Notes under the pieces: model-generated | The model's database searches: none | Seen by the model: only the letters and a program-made list of their open reading frames with translations | Told to the model about the DNA's origin: nothing | Program-made: the position numbers and the translations under genes | Part shown: positions 34,003-43,189 of the stretch, piece by piece | Position numbering within the stretch: the first letter of the stretch is position 1 | Layout: each line of letters starts with the position of its first letter | Source of the DNA: Streptomyces sp. 35G-GA-8 | Lineage (GTDB): Bacteria; Actinomycetota; Actinomycetes; Streptomycetales; Streptomycetaceae | DNA: 64,000 nucleotides | Assembly: GCF_023534745.1 (NCBI RefSeq) | Contig: NZ_JAMHJQ010000003.1 | Span: 156,968-220,967 of the forward strand | Direction: 5' to 3'

Positions 34003-34950
34003 ATGGGTGAGAAGTGGACGACGGCGAACATTCCGGACCAGCACGGCCGGGTGGCCGTGGTGACCGGGGCCAACACCGGACTCGGGTACGAGACCGCCAA
34101 GACGCTCGCCGAGCGCGGGGCGTCCGTGGTGCTCGCCGTGCGCAATGTCGAGAAGGGCGAGCAGGCCGCGGCCCGTATGACCGGCGACGTGACCGTACAG
34201 GCGCTGGACCTGACCTCGCTCGACTCCGTCCGGACCGCGGCGGCGGCGCTGCGGTCCCGGCTCGACCGGATCGATCTGCTGATCAACAACGCCGGCGTGA
34301 TGTACACCCCGAAGCAGACCACCCGGGACGGCTTCGAGATGCAGTTCGGCACCAACCACCTCGGCCACTTCGCCTTCACCGGGCTGCTGCTGGACCTGAT
34401 GCTGCCGGTGCCCGGCTCGCGCGTGGTGACGGTCAGCAGCACCGGTCACCGCATCCGGGCCGCGATCCACTTCGACGACCTGCAGTGGGAGCGGTCGTAC
34501 GGCCGGGTCGCCGCCTACGGTCAGTCCAAGCTGGCCAACCTGATGTTCACGTACGAGTTGCAGCGCCGGCTCGCCACGCACGGCACCACCGTCGCGGTGG
34601 CCGCGCACCCGGGCATATCCAGCACCGAACTCGCCCGCAACACCCCCGCGGCCCTCCGGCTTCCGCTCACCTGGCTCGCGCCGCTGATCACCCAGACGCC
34701 GGCGATGGGCGCGCTGCCGACCCTGCGCGCCGCCACCGACCCCGCCGCGCTCGGCGGCCAGTACTACGGCCCCGGGGGACGCAACGAGATCATGGGCCAC
34801 CCCCGGCTGGTCACCTCCAGCCAGGCGTCGTACGAGGTGGCCGTCCAGCAGCGGCTGTGGGCCGTCTCCGAAGACCTCACCGGTGTGAAGTTCCCCGTCG
34901 TTCAGTCCAAGCGGTACTCGCTTCCCTCCGGATCGGCCGTCACGATGTAG
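34003..34950 (+). CDS. Short-chain dehydrogenase/reductase
   Basis: NAD(P)-dependent oxidoreductase of 315 aa, similar in layout to retinol-dehydrogenase-like or protochlorophyllide-reductase-like SDRs. TGANTGLG (21-28) binds the cofactor; an Arg after the second strand (AVRNVEKGE) suggests NADP(H). LINNAGVM, the VSSTGHR serine and YGQSK (Tyr172, Lys176) complete the active site. It is divergent from a TetR gene whose operators lie in its promoter, so expression is probably induced by a small ligand. The substrate is unknown. Confidence 0.92.
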   Translation: MGEKWTTANIPDQHGRVAVVTGANTGLGYETAKTLAERGASVVLAVRNVEKGEQAAARMTGDVTVQALDLTSLDSVRTAAAALRSRLDRIDLLINNAGVMYTPKQTTRDGFEMQFGTNHLGHFAFTGLLLDLMLPVPGSRVVTVSSTGHRIRAAIHFDDLQWERSYGRVAAYGQSKLANLMFTYELQRRLATHGTTVAVAAHPGISSTELARNTPAALRLPLTWLAPLITQTPAMGALPTLRAATDPAALGGQYYGPGGRNEIMGHPRLVTSSQASYEVAVQQRLWAVSEDLTGVKFPVVQSKRYSLPSGSAVTM

Positions 34951-34998
34951 CCCACGCGGGCAGGGGGCGCAGGCCCGTCGATGGGCGTGGCGGCCGAG

Positions 34999-35030
34999 TG
35001 TGATGCGGTCAGTCTGTGATGCGGTCAGTC
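34999..35030. repeat. Tandem duplication, 16 bases x 2, at the 3' end of the DedA gene
   Basis: TGTGATGCGGTCAGTC occurs twice back to back. The second copy contains the stop and last codons of the leftward DedA gene, so this duplicated the end of the gene into the spacer. No hairpin is formed. Confidence 0.7.
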
Positions 35031-35642
35031 GCGCGGTGGGCGGTTGCGGCGGTGGCGCCGGAACGCCCAGGCGCCCAGCGCGAGCACCACCACGCCCGCG
35101 ATCACCGCCCCGGTGATCCGTCCCAGTTGTGACTCGATCCGGATGAACGCGGCCCCGGCGAAGTAGCCGACGGCCGTACAGCTCACACCCCAGCACAGCC
35201 CGCCCAGCGCGTTGAAGAGCAGGAACCGTCGGTACGGCATGTCCGAGAGTCCCGCGAGCGCCGGCATCAGCGCGCGGAGGAACGCGATGAAGCGGGCGAA
35301 GAACACCGCGGAGGCGCCCCGTACCCGGATCATCTCCCGAGCCCGCTCGACCTGGTGGCGGCGCTTGCGCAGGCTCCGGGTCGCCAGGATCCGGTCGCCG
35401 AAGTGGCGGCTCACCGCGTATCCGGTGCTGTCGCCCAGGATCGCGGCGACCACCACGACCACCGTCAGCCACCACACCGACACCTCGCCCTGGGCGGCCA
35501 GCAGTCCGCCCAGTACCGCGGCGGTCTCACCGGGCAGTACGAAGCCGAAGAACAGGGCGTCCTCGCAGAAGACGATCACGCCGACCACGGCGTAGACCAC
35601 AGGGCCGGAGAGACCGCCGAGCCAGTTGGTGATCGTATTCAT
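35025..35642 (-). CDS. DedA-family (VTT-domain) membrane protein
   Basis: Membrane protein of 205 aa from the DedA family, linked to undecaprenyl phosphate or lipid flipping and membrane homeostasis. The re-entrant-loop motif FGFVLPGETAAVLGG has the conserved Glu. The second motif appears as FFARFIAFLRALMPALAG, where the usual Pro of the RFxPxxR segment is Ala. Two closing helices and a basic tail (FRRHRRNRPPRD) follow. The leader upstream contains CCCGTG/CCCATG hexamer repeats. The gene is alone on its strand. Confidence 0.9.
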   Translation of the reverse strand: MNTITNWLGGLSGPVVYAVVGVIVFCEDALFFGFVLPGETAAVLGGLLAAQGEVSVWWLTVVVVVAAILGDSTGYAVSRHFGDRILATRSLRKRRHQVERAREMIRVRGASAVFFARFIAFLRALMPALAGLSDMPYRRFLLFNALGGLCWGVSCTAVGYFAGAAFIRIESQLGRITGAVIAGVVVLALGAWAFRRHRRNRPPRD

Positions 35643-35810
35643 CCGGCGCGCTCCTCCCTTCCGCTGACGCCGATGTCGATGCCCGTGCCCGTGCCCATGC
35701 CCATACCGGTCCTACCGGTCTCCTAGGCGATGATGACAGTGTGTACACGGTCACAGGCGCCCATCCTCGTCAGCACCCGGCTGACACAGGTCTCAATGGA
35801 TGATTCCGAG

Positions 35811-35830
35811 GCCCCCCATGCATGGGGGGC
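35811..35830 (-). terminator. Perfect palindrome downstream of pectate lyase
   Basis: GCCCCCCATG followed directly by CATGGGGGGC is a 20-base perfect palindrome about 55 bases beyond the pectate lyase stop. It would fold into a GC-rich hairpin. The rest of 35643-35885 contains only short CCCGTG-type repeats. Confidence 0.55.
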
Positions 35831-35885
35831 GCCGCTCGGGCCGCGCGCCGCGGCCCTACACGACGCTTCCCCCATACACGGTCGC

Positions 35886-36695
35886 TCACCTGTAGGTGAG
35901 ATCGGAGGCGCTGTACTTGCAGTACGTGCCGTCCGCGTCGGAGCCGTTCTTCGTCGGCTCGGCGCCGGTGTTGTTCCCGATGTACTTCTGGCACGGCACG
36001 ATCTTCTTGCCGCTGTCCCCGACGATGGTGATACCCCGCAGGGTCAGCGAGTCACCGTAGTTGGTGTTGATGCCACCGATCACACTGCCGGGAGCGGTGA
36101 TCTCCGTGTTGGTCACATTGATCGTGCGCTTGTACTGACTTGAGCAGTTGCCGCACGAGCGGACGAAGGTCTTGAAGTCCTGACCGGCGAAGTTGGAGAT
36201 GTTCAGGGTGCCGCCGCCGTTGAACTGGAAGATCTTGTCCGCGGCCTTGCGGGCGCCACCGCCGTTGACGGTGAACGTCTTGCCGGTGCCGCGGAAGGTG
36301 GCCGCGTCCTCGCCGACATCCTCCCACCACACGTTCTGCAGTGTGCAGCTGCCGGAGCAGTGGATGCCGTCGGCGGCGGGGGCGCCGATGATGACATTCT
36401 TCAGCGTCGCGCCGTCGGCGAGCTGGAAGATCGGGTCCTGGTCCTCGTTCTGACCACCGCTGCCCAGGTCACCGGTGCCGTAGTAGCGCTTCATACCGCC
36501 GTCCACGGAACCGCTGACGGGCTTGGTGGCGCCGACCGCCTCGCTGCCGTTGGGCGACGGCCAGGTGGCGGCCGAGGCGGTGGGCAGTGTGAGTCCTGAG
36601 GTGAGTGTGGTGAGGACGAGCGCGGCGGCGCCGAGGCCGCCGGCGATCACCCGCCGCTTCCCGGTGCCGGGACGGGTGCCGTGTTGTCGCGTCAT
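35886..36695 (-). CDS. Secreted pectate lyase, PL3 family
   Basis: Secreted lyase of 269 aa. A twin-Arg-like but ordinary Sec signal (KRRVIAGGLGAAALVLTTLT) ends at ASAATWPSP. The parallel beta-helix of PL3 is visible in ATLKNVIIGAPAADGIHCSG, LQNVWWEDVGEDAATFRGTG, RKAADKIFQFNGGGTLNISN, FKTFVRSCGNC and INVTNTEI. Conserved Asp/Lys residues for calcium-dependent beta-elimination lie in the DVGEDA and KAADK turns. Several Cys pairs fit an extracellular protein. The ATG has AAGGAG upstream. It works on plant cell-wall polygalacturonate. Confidence 0.94.
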   Translation of the reverse strand: MTRQHGTRPGTGKRRVIAGGLGAAALVLTTLTSGLTLPTASAATWPSPNGSEAVGATKPVSGSVDGGMKRYYGTGDLGSGGQNEDQDPIFQLADGATLKNVIIGAPAADGIHCSGSCTLQNVWWEDVGEDAATFRGTGKTFTVNGGGARKAADKIFQFNGGGTLNISNFAGQDFKTFVRSCGNCSSQYKRTINVTNTEITAPGSVIGGINTNYGDSLTLRGITIVGDSGKKIVPCQKYIGNNTGAEPTKNGSDADGTYCKYSASDLTYR

Positions 36696-37077
36696 GCTGG
36701 GGCGCTCCTTTTGTCGTGTGAAGTGTGGTGATGAGGCGAGGACCGCGCCGGACACCGCGAGCACGCCCAGCGGCATCCCCCGGCGGACGAGGCACCGGGG
36801 TGGTCGTGATGGTCGTGGCGGGGATCCCGAACGTGCTGCGTACGTGCCGGCTCCTGACCGCACGAGTCCTCCGGAGGGGTGGGGGGTGTCTGTCCCTGTG
36901 TCCCCTGGTCGCCGCCCGCAGGGAAAAGGTTGCCGTCCCCGGCGCCCCTCACCGTCCCCCTGCCGTCCCCCGGCTTCGGCATCCTGTCTCCGGCTCCCCG
37001 CCGCGAGACACACGCACCCGCGCCGGTACCCTGACATAGGGGTTTCGGGCGGGTATGGGCGGCCGGGAGGTGCCGGG
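36696..37077. other. 382-base divergent intergenic region
   Basis: This gap lies between the leftward pectate lyase and the rightward Lrp gene. It must hold both promoters. I see no strong palindrome, no riboswitch core and no open frame with normal codon bias. The lyase ribosome site (AAGGAG) lies near 36705-36712. Confidence 0.5.
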
Positions 37078-37548
37078 GTGATCGATGACCTCGACCGCGG
37101 GATCATGCGGATCCTCACGCGGAACGGCCGTACGCCCTACACCACGGTCGCCCGGGAGCTGGGCACCTCGGAGGCCACGGTGCGGCAGCGCGTCACCCGG
37201 CTCCACGAGAGCGGCGCGCTGCGGATCGTGGCGCTGTGCAATCCGCTGACCCTCGGCCATCAGTCCGTACGGCTGATGATCAGGGTGCGCGATCTGACGC
37301 CCCGCGCGGTGGCGAAGAGCCTGGCGGATCTGCCGATGATCAACCATGTCGCGCTGTGCGCGGGCAGCCAGGACATCTTCCTGGAGGGGACCTGCCGCGA
37401 CCAGGCGCAGCTCGTGCAGCTGCTGGACGACATCCGGATGCTGCCCGGCGTCTCCGAGGTACAGGTCCTGCTGCTGCTCGAACTCTTCAAGGACTACTCG
37501 TGGAGCGGACTCGCCAGCGCTGTGGGGCAGGGCGTCACGGCGGAATGA
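37078..37548 (+). CDS. Lrp/AsnC-family transcriptional regulator
   Basis: A regulator of 156 aa with GTG start and GGGAGGT before it. The N-terminal winged helix is IDDLDRGIMRILTRNGRTPY, then ARELGTSEATVRQRVTRLHE. The C-terminal RAM ligand domain (VRLMIRVRDLTPRAVAKSLA, VALCAGSQDIFLEGTCRD) binds an amino acid or related effector. Its last 14 bases overlap the end of a second, opposite Lrp gene. The close pair may act together on the transport cluster at 38.3 kb. Confidence 0.92.
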   Translation: MIDDLDRGIMRILTRNGRTPYTTVARELGTSEATVRQRVTRLHESGALRIVALCNPLTLGHQSVRLMIRVRDLTPRAVAKSLADLPMINHVALCAGSQDIFLEGTCRDQAQLVQLLDDIRMLPGVSEVQVLLLLELFKDYSWSGLASAVGQGVTAE

Positions 37549-38020
37549 TCCGCTCTCCCGGCGCCGCGGGCAGCTCACGGAAACCCGCCCACAGATAGCT
37601 GTCCTTGATGACCTCCAGCACGGTCAGCGCCTCGGCGTGGGCGACGCCGTTGACGCGCCGTACCCGCTCGGTGAGCAGCTCGGCGAGGTGCCCGAGGTCC
37701 CGGCAGCGCACGTCGGCGATCAGATCGTACGGACCGACGCAGGAGGCGACATAGCGCACCTCAGGCATCCGGGACAGCTCACGGGCGACCAGCGCGACGG
37801 GCATGTGGTGCACCCGGACGGCGAGGTGCACCTCCATCTCGCCGAGCTTCACCGAGTCCGTCATCCCGACGACCTGCACCACCCCCTGGCGCTGCAACCG
37901 GCCGAAGCGGGCCCGGACGGACGCCTCGGACAGGCCGATCGAACGGCCGATCTCACCGAAGGACCGGCGCCCGTCGACCCGTAGCTGGTCGATGATCTGC
38001 CGGTCCAAGTCGTCGATCAT
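37535..38020 (-). CDS. Lrp/AsnC-family transcriptional regulator
   Basis: A regulator of 161 aa. The DNA-binding part is MIDDLDRQIIDQLRVDGRRS and IGLSEASVRARFGRLQRQG; the RAM domain has VHLAVRVHHMPVALVARELS and VASCVGPYDLIADVRCRD. It is a paralogue of the neighbouring regulator with the same MIDDLDR start. It is divergent from the ABC transporter operon starting at 38303, and the 282-base gap between them is a natural control region, so this is the best candidate regulator of that operon. Confidence 0.92.
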   Translation of the reverse strand: MIDDLDRQIIDQLRVDGRRSFGEIGRSIGLSEASVRARFGRLQRQGVVQVVGMTDSVKLGEMEVHLAVRVHHMPVALVARELSRMPEVRYVASCVGPYDLIADVRCRDLGHLAELLTERVRRVNGVAHAEALTVLEVIKDSYLWAGFRELPAAPGERIIPP

Positions 38021-38302
38021 CAGAACTCGGCTCCTGTCCTTGGGCGGGTACGGGTGCTCCGGGCGGGTACAGGGCCCGCCCTGTCACTCCATCATCTCCC
38101 CGCTCACGTTGCGCGGAGATGTCCGTTCCGTCACTACGGACCACCACGGACGGCCGGCTGCGAGATTCGTGGAATCAACCGCCGGTTTCCACTCGATCCG
38201 ATGTCGTCCCACCTGTTCAGAGCGGTGCCCCCGGCCCGAGGCTGTTCCCCACCCGGGCGCCTGACAACCCGGACAAGCCGAGTACGTCCGGGAGGCCAGC
38301 GC

Positions 38303-39181
38303 ATGACCGCACCACCCCCCGCCGGCGCGGGGGCCCGCCGAGGATTCCTCACCGCGGCCCTGCTGGCACCCGCCGGACTGACCGTGGCGGGCCTGGTACT
38401 CGTACCGCTGCTCCTGGTGGTCCGGGACAGCTTCGCGACGCCGGACCTCTACGGCGGGACCAAGGGCGGCTTCACCCTCGCGAACTACCGGAGCCTGTTC
38501 GACCCGGTCTATCTGAAGGTCTTCGGCTACAGCCTCGGCATGGCGGCCCTCAACGCGGCGGTCTGCCTGCTGCTCGGCTATGTGGTCGCGTACTACCTCG
38601 TCAGCAGGGCGCCCCAGCGCCAGATGCTGCTGCTTCTGCTGATCATCGTGCCGTTCTGGACCGACTTCCTGGTCCGCACCTTCGCCTGGATCAACCTGCT
38701 CAGCCCCGGCGGCCCGGTGAACAGCCTCACGGACGCGGTCGGACTCACTCACGGGCCCGCCCAGTGGATACCCGGACAGGGAGCCTCGTTCGTCGGCCTC
38801 GTCTACGCCTTCCTGCCCACCGCGGTCTTCCCGGTCTACGCGTCGCTGCGCGGGGTCGATCCGGCGCTCGGCGAGGCCGCCAGGGATCTCGGCTGCGGCT
38901 GGTGGCGGGTGCACACCAAGGTGCTGCTGCCCATCGCCAGGCCCGGGCTGCTGGCCGCCGCGCTGCTGACCTTCATCCCGACGCTCGGTGTCTTCGTCAT
39001 TCCGGTGCTGCTCGGCGGCGGCAAGAACCAGCTCGTCGGCAACTTGATCGTGACGCTCTACACCGAGTTCCGTAACCGGCCGATGGGCGCCGCCGCCTCC
39101 GTCGTCCTGCTGGTCCTGATGCTGGTCTCCCTCGCTGTGTTCGGTACGGCCGCCCGGCACTTGAGGAGGAAGACGGCATGA
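38303..39181 (+). CDS. ABC transporter permease, spermidine/putrescine type (PotB-like)
   Basis: Inner-membrane permease of 292 aa with six membrane segments. The binding-protein-dependent transport loop is visible as EAARDLGCGWWRVHTKVLLP, the EAA motif that docks on the ATPase. LLLIIVPFWTDFLVRTFAWI is typical of PotB/PotH proteins. ATG with GGGAGG in front. It is the first gene of a four-gene importer and overlaps the second permease by ATGA. Polyamine-type importers also carry other cationic or amide-bearing substrates. Confidence 0.92.
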   Translation: MTAPPPAGAGARRGFLTAALLAPAGLTVAGLVLVPLLLVVRDSFATPDLYGGTKGGFTLANYRSLFDPVYLKVFGYSLGMAALNAAVCLLLGYVVAYYLVSRAPQRQMLLLLLIIVPFWTDFLVRTFAWINLLSPGGPVNSLTDAVGLTHGPAQWIPGQGASFVGLVYAFLPTAVFPVYASLRGVDPALGEAARDLGCGWWRVHTKVLLPIARPGLLAAALLTFIPTLGVFVIPVLLGGGKNQLVGNLIVTLYTEFRNRPMGAAASVVLLVLMLVSLAVFGTAARHLRRKTA

Positions 39182-39975
39182 AGTCCGCTCTCGACACCGT
39201 CACCGCCTGGCTGGCACGGGGCGTCATCGCCTTCCTGTACGTGCCGATCGTGGTCGTCGTCGTCCTCTCCTTCAACGACTCCGACATCACCTACAAGTGG
39301 GCCGGTTTCACCACCCGCTGGTACGGGGAACTGGCCCGGGACACCGAACTGCTGGACGCCCTCCGGGTCAGTGCCGAGACGGCCCTGCTCTCGGCGACGC
39401 TGGCCACCGGCTGCGGACTGCTGGCGGCCATGGGGATGGCCCGGCTGCGTCCCCGGTGGCGTGCGGTGTTCTCCGGCGGGCTCTTCCTGCCGCTGGTCAT
39501 CCCCGAGATCGTGCTGGGGGTGGCGCTGCTGTCGGTCTTCGGCAGTCTCCACGCCGGCCTGGGCCTGACCACGCTGGTGCTGGGACATCTCGTGGTGACC
39601 CTCCCGTACGCGGCACTGATCATCCTCGGCGCACACGGCGCCCTCGACCCCGCTCTGGCGGAGGCCGCGACGGACCTCGGCTGCGGCGCCTGGCAGGCAT
39701 TCCGCCGGGTGACTCTGCCACTGCTGCGGCAGGCGCTGCTGGCCGCCTGGCTGCTCTGCTTCACCATCTCCTTCGGCAACATCGTGATGTCGACCTTCAC
39801 CAACGGCGTCGGCACCACCACACTCCCGCTGCGCGTCTACTCCCTGCTCAAGGTCGGACTCACGCCCGAGATCAACGCGCTGGGCACCCTGCTCGTCCTG
39901 TTCACCTTCCTGATCATCCTGGGCGTCGGACTCCGCCAGATGCGCCGTGTGCTCCTCGGCGGCGACCGTACGTAG
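39178..39975 (+). CDS. ABC transporter permease, spermidine/putrescine type (PotC-like)
   Basis: Second permease of 265 aa with six membrane segments; begins ATG overlapping the first permease stop. The EAA loop is EAATDLGCGAWQAFRRVTLP. SFNDSDITYKWAGFTTRWYG near the N-terminus is a standard PotC segment. It pairs with the 38303-39181 protein to make the channel. Confidence 0.93.
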   Translation: MKSALDTVTAWLARGVIAFLYVPIVVVVVLSFNDSDITYKWAGFTTRWYGELARDTELLDALRVSAETALLSATLATGCGLLAAMGMARLRPRWRAVFSGGLFLPLVIPEIVLGVALLSVFGSLHAGLGLTTLVLGHLVVTLPYAALIILGAHGALDPALAEAATDLGCGAWQAFRRVTLPLLRQALLAAWLLCFTISFGNIVMSTFTNGVGTTTLPLRVYSLLKVGLTPEINALGTLLVLFTFLIILGVGLRQMRRVLLGGDRT

Positions 39976-40081
39976 CGGTGACCGCCTGTATCCCCCGCGC
40001 CCCTCGCCCCCCTCGTATCCCTCGCCGCCTCCTACCGCCGAAGTCCCGTACCCCGCAGGTCCGTTCTCCGAAAGGCCCGTC

Positions 40082-41182
40082 ATGCGCAGAAGCACCGCCT
40101 CCGGCCGCATCGCCTCCAGAGCCCTCCTGACGACCGCCGTCCTCACCGCCACCGCGCTGCTCGCCACCGCATGCGGCGGCTCGGCCGACACCGCCGCCGG
40201 TTCCTCCTCCGGCGGCGGCAAGACCCTCAACATCTACGCCTGGGCCGGTGAGATACCCGACACCGTGGTCAAGGGCTTCGAGAAGGAGACGGGCATCAAG
40301 GTCACCGTCGACACCTTCGACAGCAACGAGACGATGACCGCCAAGCTCAGCTCCGGCTCCTCCGCGTACGACCTCGTCGAGCCCAGCCAGTACACCGTCC
40401 AGCAGCTCATCGGCCAGCAGCTCATCCAGAAGCTCGACCACTCGAAGATCAAGGGTCTGTCCAACCTCGCACCCAAGTTCCGCGACCCCGGCTACGACAA
40501 GGGCAACCAGTACAGCGTCCCGTGGATCTGGGGCACCACCGGGTTCGCGTACAACGACACATGCGTCCCGTCCGCGACGAGCTGGAAGACCCTCTTCGAC
40601 CCGAAGTACAAGGGCAAGCTGTACATGCTCGACAACATGCTGGCCTCCTACATCGCCGGACTCCAGGTCAGCGGCTACCGGGCGACCAGTACCGACAAGG
40701 ACGAGATCGCCACCGCCACCGCGGCCCTCCAGAAGCAGAAGAAGATCCTCGCGGGCTACAACTCCACCAACTACGCCCAGTTGCTCTCCACCGGCCAGGC
40801 ATGCGCGGCCGAGGCATGGAGCGGTACCGCCATGGCGAAGGTCGTGCAGTCCAACCCGCATGTGCACTACGTGATCCCGTCCGAGGGCGGCTCGATCTGG
40901 ACCGACGGTATCGCCGTCACCAAGAACGCCAGGAACACCACCTCCGCGTACGCGTTCATCAACTACCTGCTCCGCCCCGAGGTGGCGGCGCTGGCGACCG
41001 ACGACGGCTCCTCGGCCAGCACCAACCAGGCGGCCCGCACACACATCAAGGACACCGCGGCCCTGGAGAACCCGGCCGTCTACGCCCCGGACGCGGCCAT
41101 AGCGAAGTCGGACTTCCTGCTCGACCCCGGCACCGCCATGCAGTACTTCCAGCAGGGCTGGACGAAGATCAAGGCATCCTGA
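40082..41182 (+). CDS. ABC transporter substrate-binding lipoprotein, polyamine type (PotD-like)
   Basis: Lipoprotein of 366 aa with signal peptide and lipobox LLATAC near Cys31. The mature part starts with a Ser/Gly linker, then TLNIYAWAGEIPDTVVKGFE, the standard opening of PotD/PotF-like proteins, followed by SSAYDLVEPSQYTVQQLI, SVPWIWGTTGFAYN and AEAWSGTAMAKV. The ligand pocket uses aromatic and acidic residues in this family, in line with a cationic or amine substrate, which is not specified here. GAAAGG precedes the ATG. Confidence 0.92.
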   Translation: MRRSTASGRIASRALLTTAVLTATALLATACGGSADTAAGSSSGGGKTLNIYAWAGEIPDTVVKGFEKETGIKVTVDTFDSNETMTAKLSSGSSAYDLVEPSQYTVQQLIGQQLIQKLDHSKIKGLSNLAPKFRDPGYDKGNQYSVPWIWGTTGFAYNDTCVPSATSWKTLFDPKYKGKLYMLDNMLASYIAGLQVSGYRATSTDKDEIATATAALQKQKKILAGYNSTNYAQLLSTGQACAAEAWSGTAMAKVVQSNPHVHYVIPSEGGSIWTDGIAVTKNARNTTSAYAFINYLLRPEVAALATDDGSSASTNQAARTHIKDTAALENPAVYAPDAAIAKSDFLLDPGTAMQYFQQGWTKIKAS

Positions 41183-41183
41183 C

Positions 41184-42296
41184 ATGACATCAGCTCCCGC
41201 CCCCGCCTCCGTGCCGGATTCCGCCACGGCCCCCGCCCCCGCGGTCCGGCTGACCGGGATCGGCAAGGCGTTCGGCCCGGCATACGCCGTCAAGGACGTC
41301 ACCCTGGACATCCGGCAGAACGAGTTCTTCTCGATCCTCGGTCCCTCCGGCTGCGGCAAGACCACCCTGATGCGGATGATCACCGGCTTCGAAACGCCCA
41401 GTGAGGGCTCCGTCGAGCTGGGCGGCGTCACCGCCACCGGCGTCCCGCCGCACAAACGGGACCTCAACATGCTCTTCCAGAGCTACGCGCTCTTCCCGCA
41501 TCTGAGCGTGTACGACAACGTCGCCTTCGAACTGAAGGTCCGCAAACACCCCCGGTCCGCCATCCCGGACGCCGTGCGCGACGCCCTGGCGCTGGTACGT
41601 CTCGACGGTTACGGCGACCGCGCCATCGCCGGGCTGTCGGGCGGCCAGAAGCAGCGCGTCGCGATCGCCAGGGCGCTGATCGGACGGCCCTCGCTGCTGC
41701 TGCTCGACGAACCACTCGGCGCGCTCGACCAGAAGCTGCGCGCCGAGATGCAGTTGGAGCTGAAGAAGCTGCAACGCGAGGTCGGGGTCACGTTCGTGAC
41801 GGTCACCCACGATCAGGAGGAGGCCCTGACGATGTCCGACCGCATCGCGGTGATGGACGGCGGACGGGTACTCCAGGTGGACACCCCCGAGGCGGTCTAC
41901 GAGCGTCCCGCCACCCGCTTCGTCGCCGACTTCATCGGTACGTCCACCTTCCTCACCGGCCGGCTCGGCGCGGCCGGACTGGCTGTGGCGGGCCTGGGCA
42001 CCGTACCGGTCCCCGGGCACGCGCTGTCCGACGGGGCACCGGCCCATCTCGCCGTACGGCCCGAGAACGTGACGGTCGCCCGTACCGCGGAGGCGCTGCC
42101 GCCCGGCGGTGTGGCCCTTCCCGCGACCCTCCAGCAGACCGTCTATCTGGGCAACGCCACCCGCTACCACCTGACCCTGGCCGACGGCAGCGAGCTGCTG
42201 GCCGAGGCGGGCGGCGCCGGCCGCGCGGAGCTGCCCGTGGGTGAGCCGGTGTGGGCCGGCTGGGACCCGGAGCGTTCGCGGGTGCTGGCCGAATGA
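41184..42296 (+). CDS. ABC transporter ATP-binding protein, spermidine/putrescine type (PotA-like)
   Basis: ATPase of 370 aa. GPSGCGKTTLMR (Walker A), FQSYALFPHL (Q-loop), LSGGQKQRVAIARA (signature), LLLLDEPLGALD (Walker B) and VTHDQEEA (switch His) are intact. The C-terminal TOBE domain from about residue 245 (FVADFIGTSTFLTG onward) is typical of PotA/UgpC ATPases. It starts one base after the binding-protein stop. The downstream catabolic genes follow on the same strand. Confidence 0.95.
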   Translation: MTSAPAPASVPDSATAPAPAVRLTGIGKAFGPAYAVKDVTLDIRQNEFFSILGPSGCGKTTLMRMITGFETPSEGSVELGGVTATGVPPHKRDLNMLFQSYALFPHLSVYDNVAFELKVRKHPRSAIPDAVRDALALVRLDGYGDRAIAGLSGGQKQRVAIARALIGRPSLLLLDEPLGALDQKLRAEMQLELKKLQREVGVTFVTVTHDQEEALTMSDRIAVMDGGRVLQVDTPEAVYERPATRFVADFIGTSTFLTGRLGAAGLAVAGLGTVPVPGHALSDGAPAHLAVRPENVTVARTAEALPPGGVALPATLQQTVYLGNATRYHLTLADGSELLAEAGGAGRAELPVGEPVWAGWDPERSRVLAE

Positions 42297-42393
42297 ACAC
42301 CCTCTTGAGCGGCCCGGCGAGCAGCCCGTCGAACGGCCCGCCCCGCGCGCGGAAGTCCACCCCCACGTACCAGCACAGCAAGGAGACACGGCC

Positions 42394-43182
42394 GTGAAGG
42401 TCGCCGTAGCCCAGTTCGCCCCGACCGCCGACGCCGCCGGCAATCTCGTGGTCATCGAGGAGATGGTCCGCGAGGCCGCGGCGGCGGGCGCCGAACTCGC
42501 CGTATTCCCCGAGGAGTCCATGCTTCCCTCGGAGGCCGTGACGTCCCTGCGGGAAGCCGCCGCCGCGCACTGGCCGCGCTTCCTGGACACACTGTCCGGC
42601 CTCGCCGCCGCGCACGGTGTCGCCATCATCGCCGGCGGCTACGAGGACAGCGGCGAGTCCCTGCCGTACAACACTCTCGTCGCCCTGGACTCCGGCGGCC
42701 AACCGCTCGGCAGCTACCGGAAGATGCATCTCTACGACGCCTTCGACTACAAGGAGTCCCGCGAGGTCCAGCGCGGCGAGCACGGGCCCTGCGTCGTCCG
42801 TATCGGCGCGTTCAATGTCGGCCTGGTCAACTGCTACGACCTGCGCTTCCCCGAATTCACCCGGTCCCTGGTGGAGATGGGAGCCGATCTGCTGTCGGTG
42901 TCGGCGGCCTGGGTCCGGGGCCCGCTGAAGGAGGACCACTGGACCACACTGCTGCGCAGCCGGGCCATCGAGAACACCTGCTGGGTCGTGGCCTCCTCGC
43001 TCACCACCCCCGACTGCATCGGGATGAGCATGGCCGTCGACCCGCTCGGCGTGGTCAGGGCCGCGCTCGGTGAGGAGCGCAGGGCGCTGTTCGTCGTCGA
43101 CATCGACAAGGACCGGATCGACACCGCCCGCACCGTGCTCCCCGTCCTGCGCAACCGCCGCATCATCATCGGACCGAGGTGA
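42394..43182 (+). CDS. Carbon-nitrogen hydrolase (nitrilase superfamily)
   Basis: Amidase-type enzyme of 262 aa. The nitrilase triad is Glu40 (VFPEESM), Lys110 (YRKMHLYD) and Cys147 (LVNCYDLRFPE). The sequence is of the omega-amidase/deaminated-glutathione-amidase/carbamoylputrescine-amidase group. The GTG start has AAGGAG in front. It follows the importer ATPase by 97 bases and precedes RraA- and BKACE-type genes, so it probably hydrolyses an amide made from the imported compound. The exact amide is unknown. Confidence 0.93.
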   Translation: MKVAVAQFAPTADAAGNLVVIEEMVREAAAAGAELAVFPEESMLPSEAVTSLREAAAAHWPRFLDTLSGLAAAHGVAIIAGGYEDSGESLPYNTLVALDSGGQPLGSYRKMHLYDAFDYKESREVQRGEHGPCVVRIGAFNVGLVNCYDLRFPEFTRSLVEMGADLLSVSAAWVRGPLKEDHWTTLLRSRAIENTCWVVASSLTTPDCIGMSMAVDPLGVVRAALGEERRALFVVDIDKDRIDTARTVLPVLRNRRIIIGPR

Positions 43183-43189
43183 ATCCACC

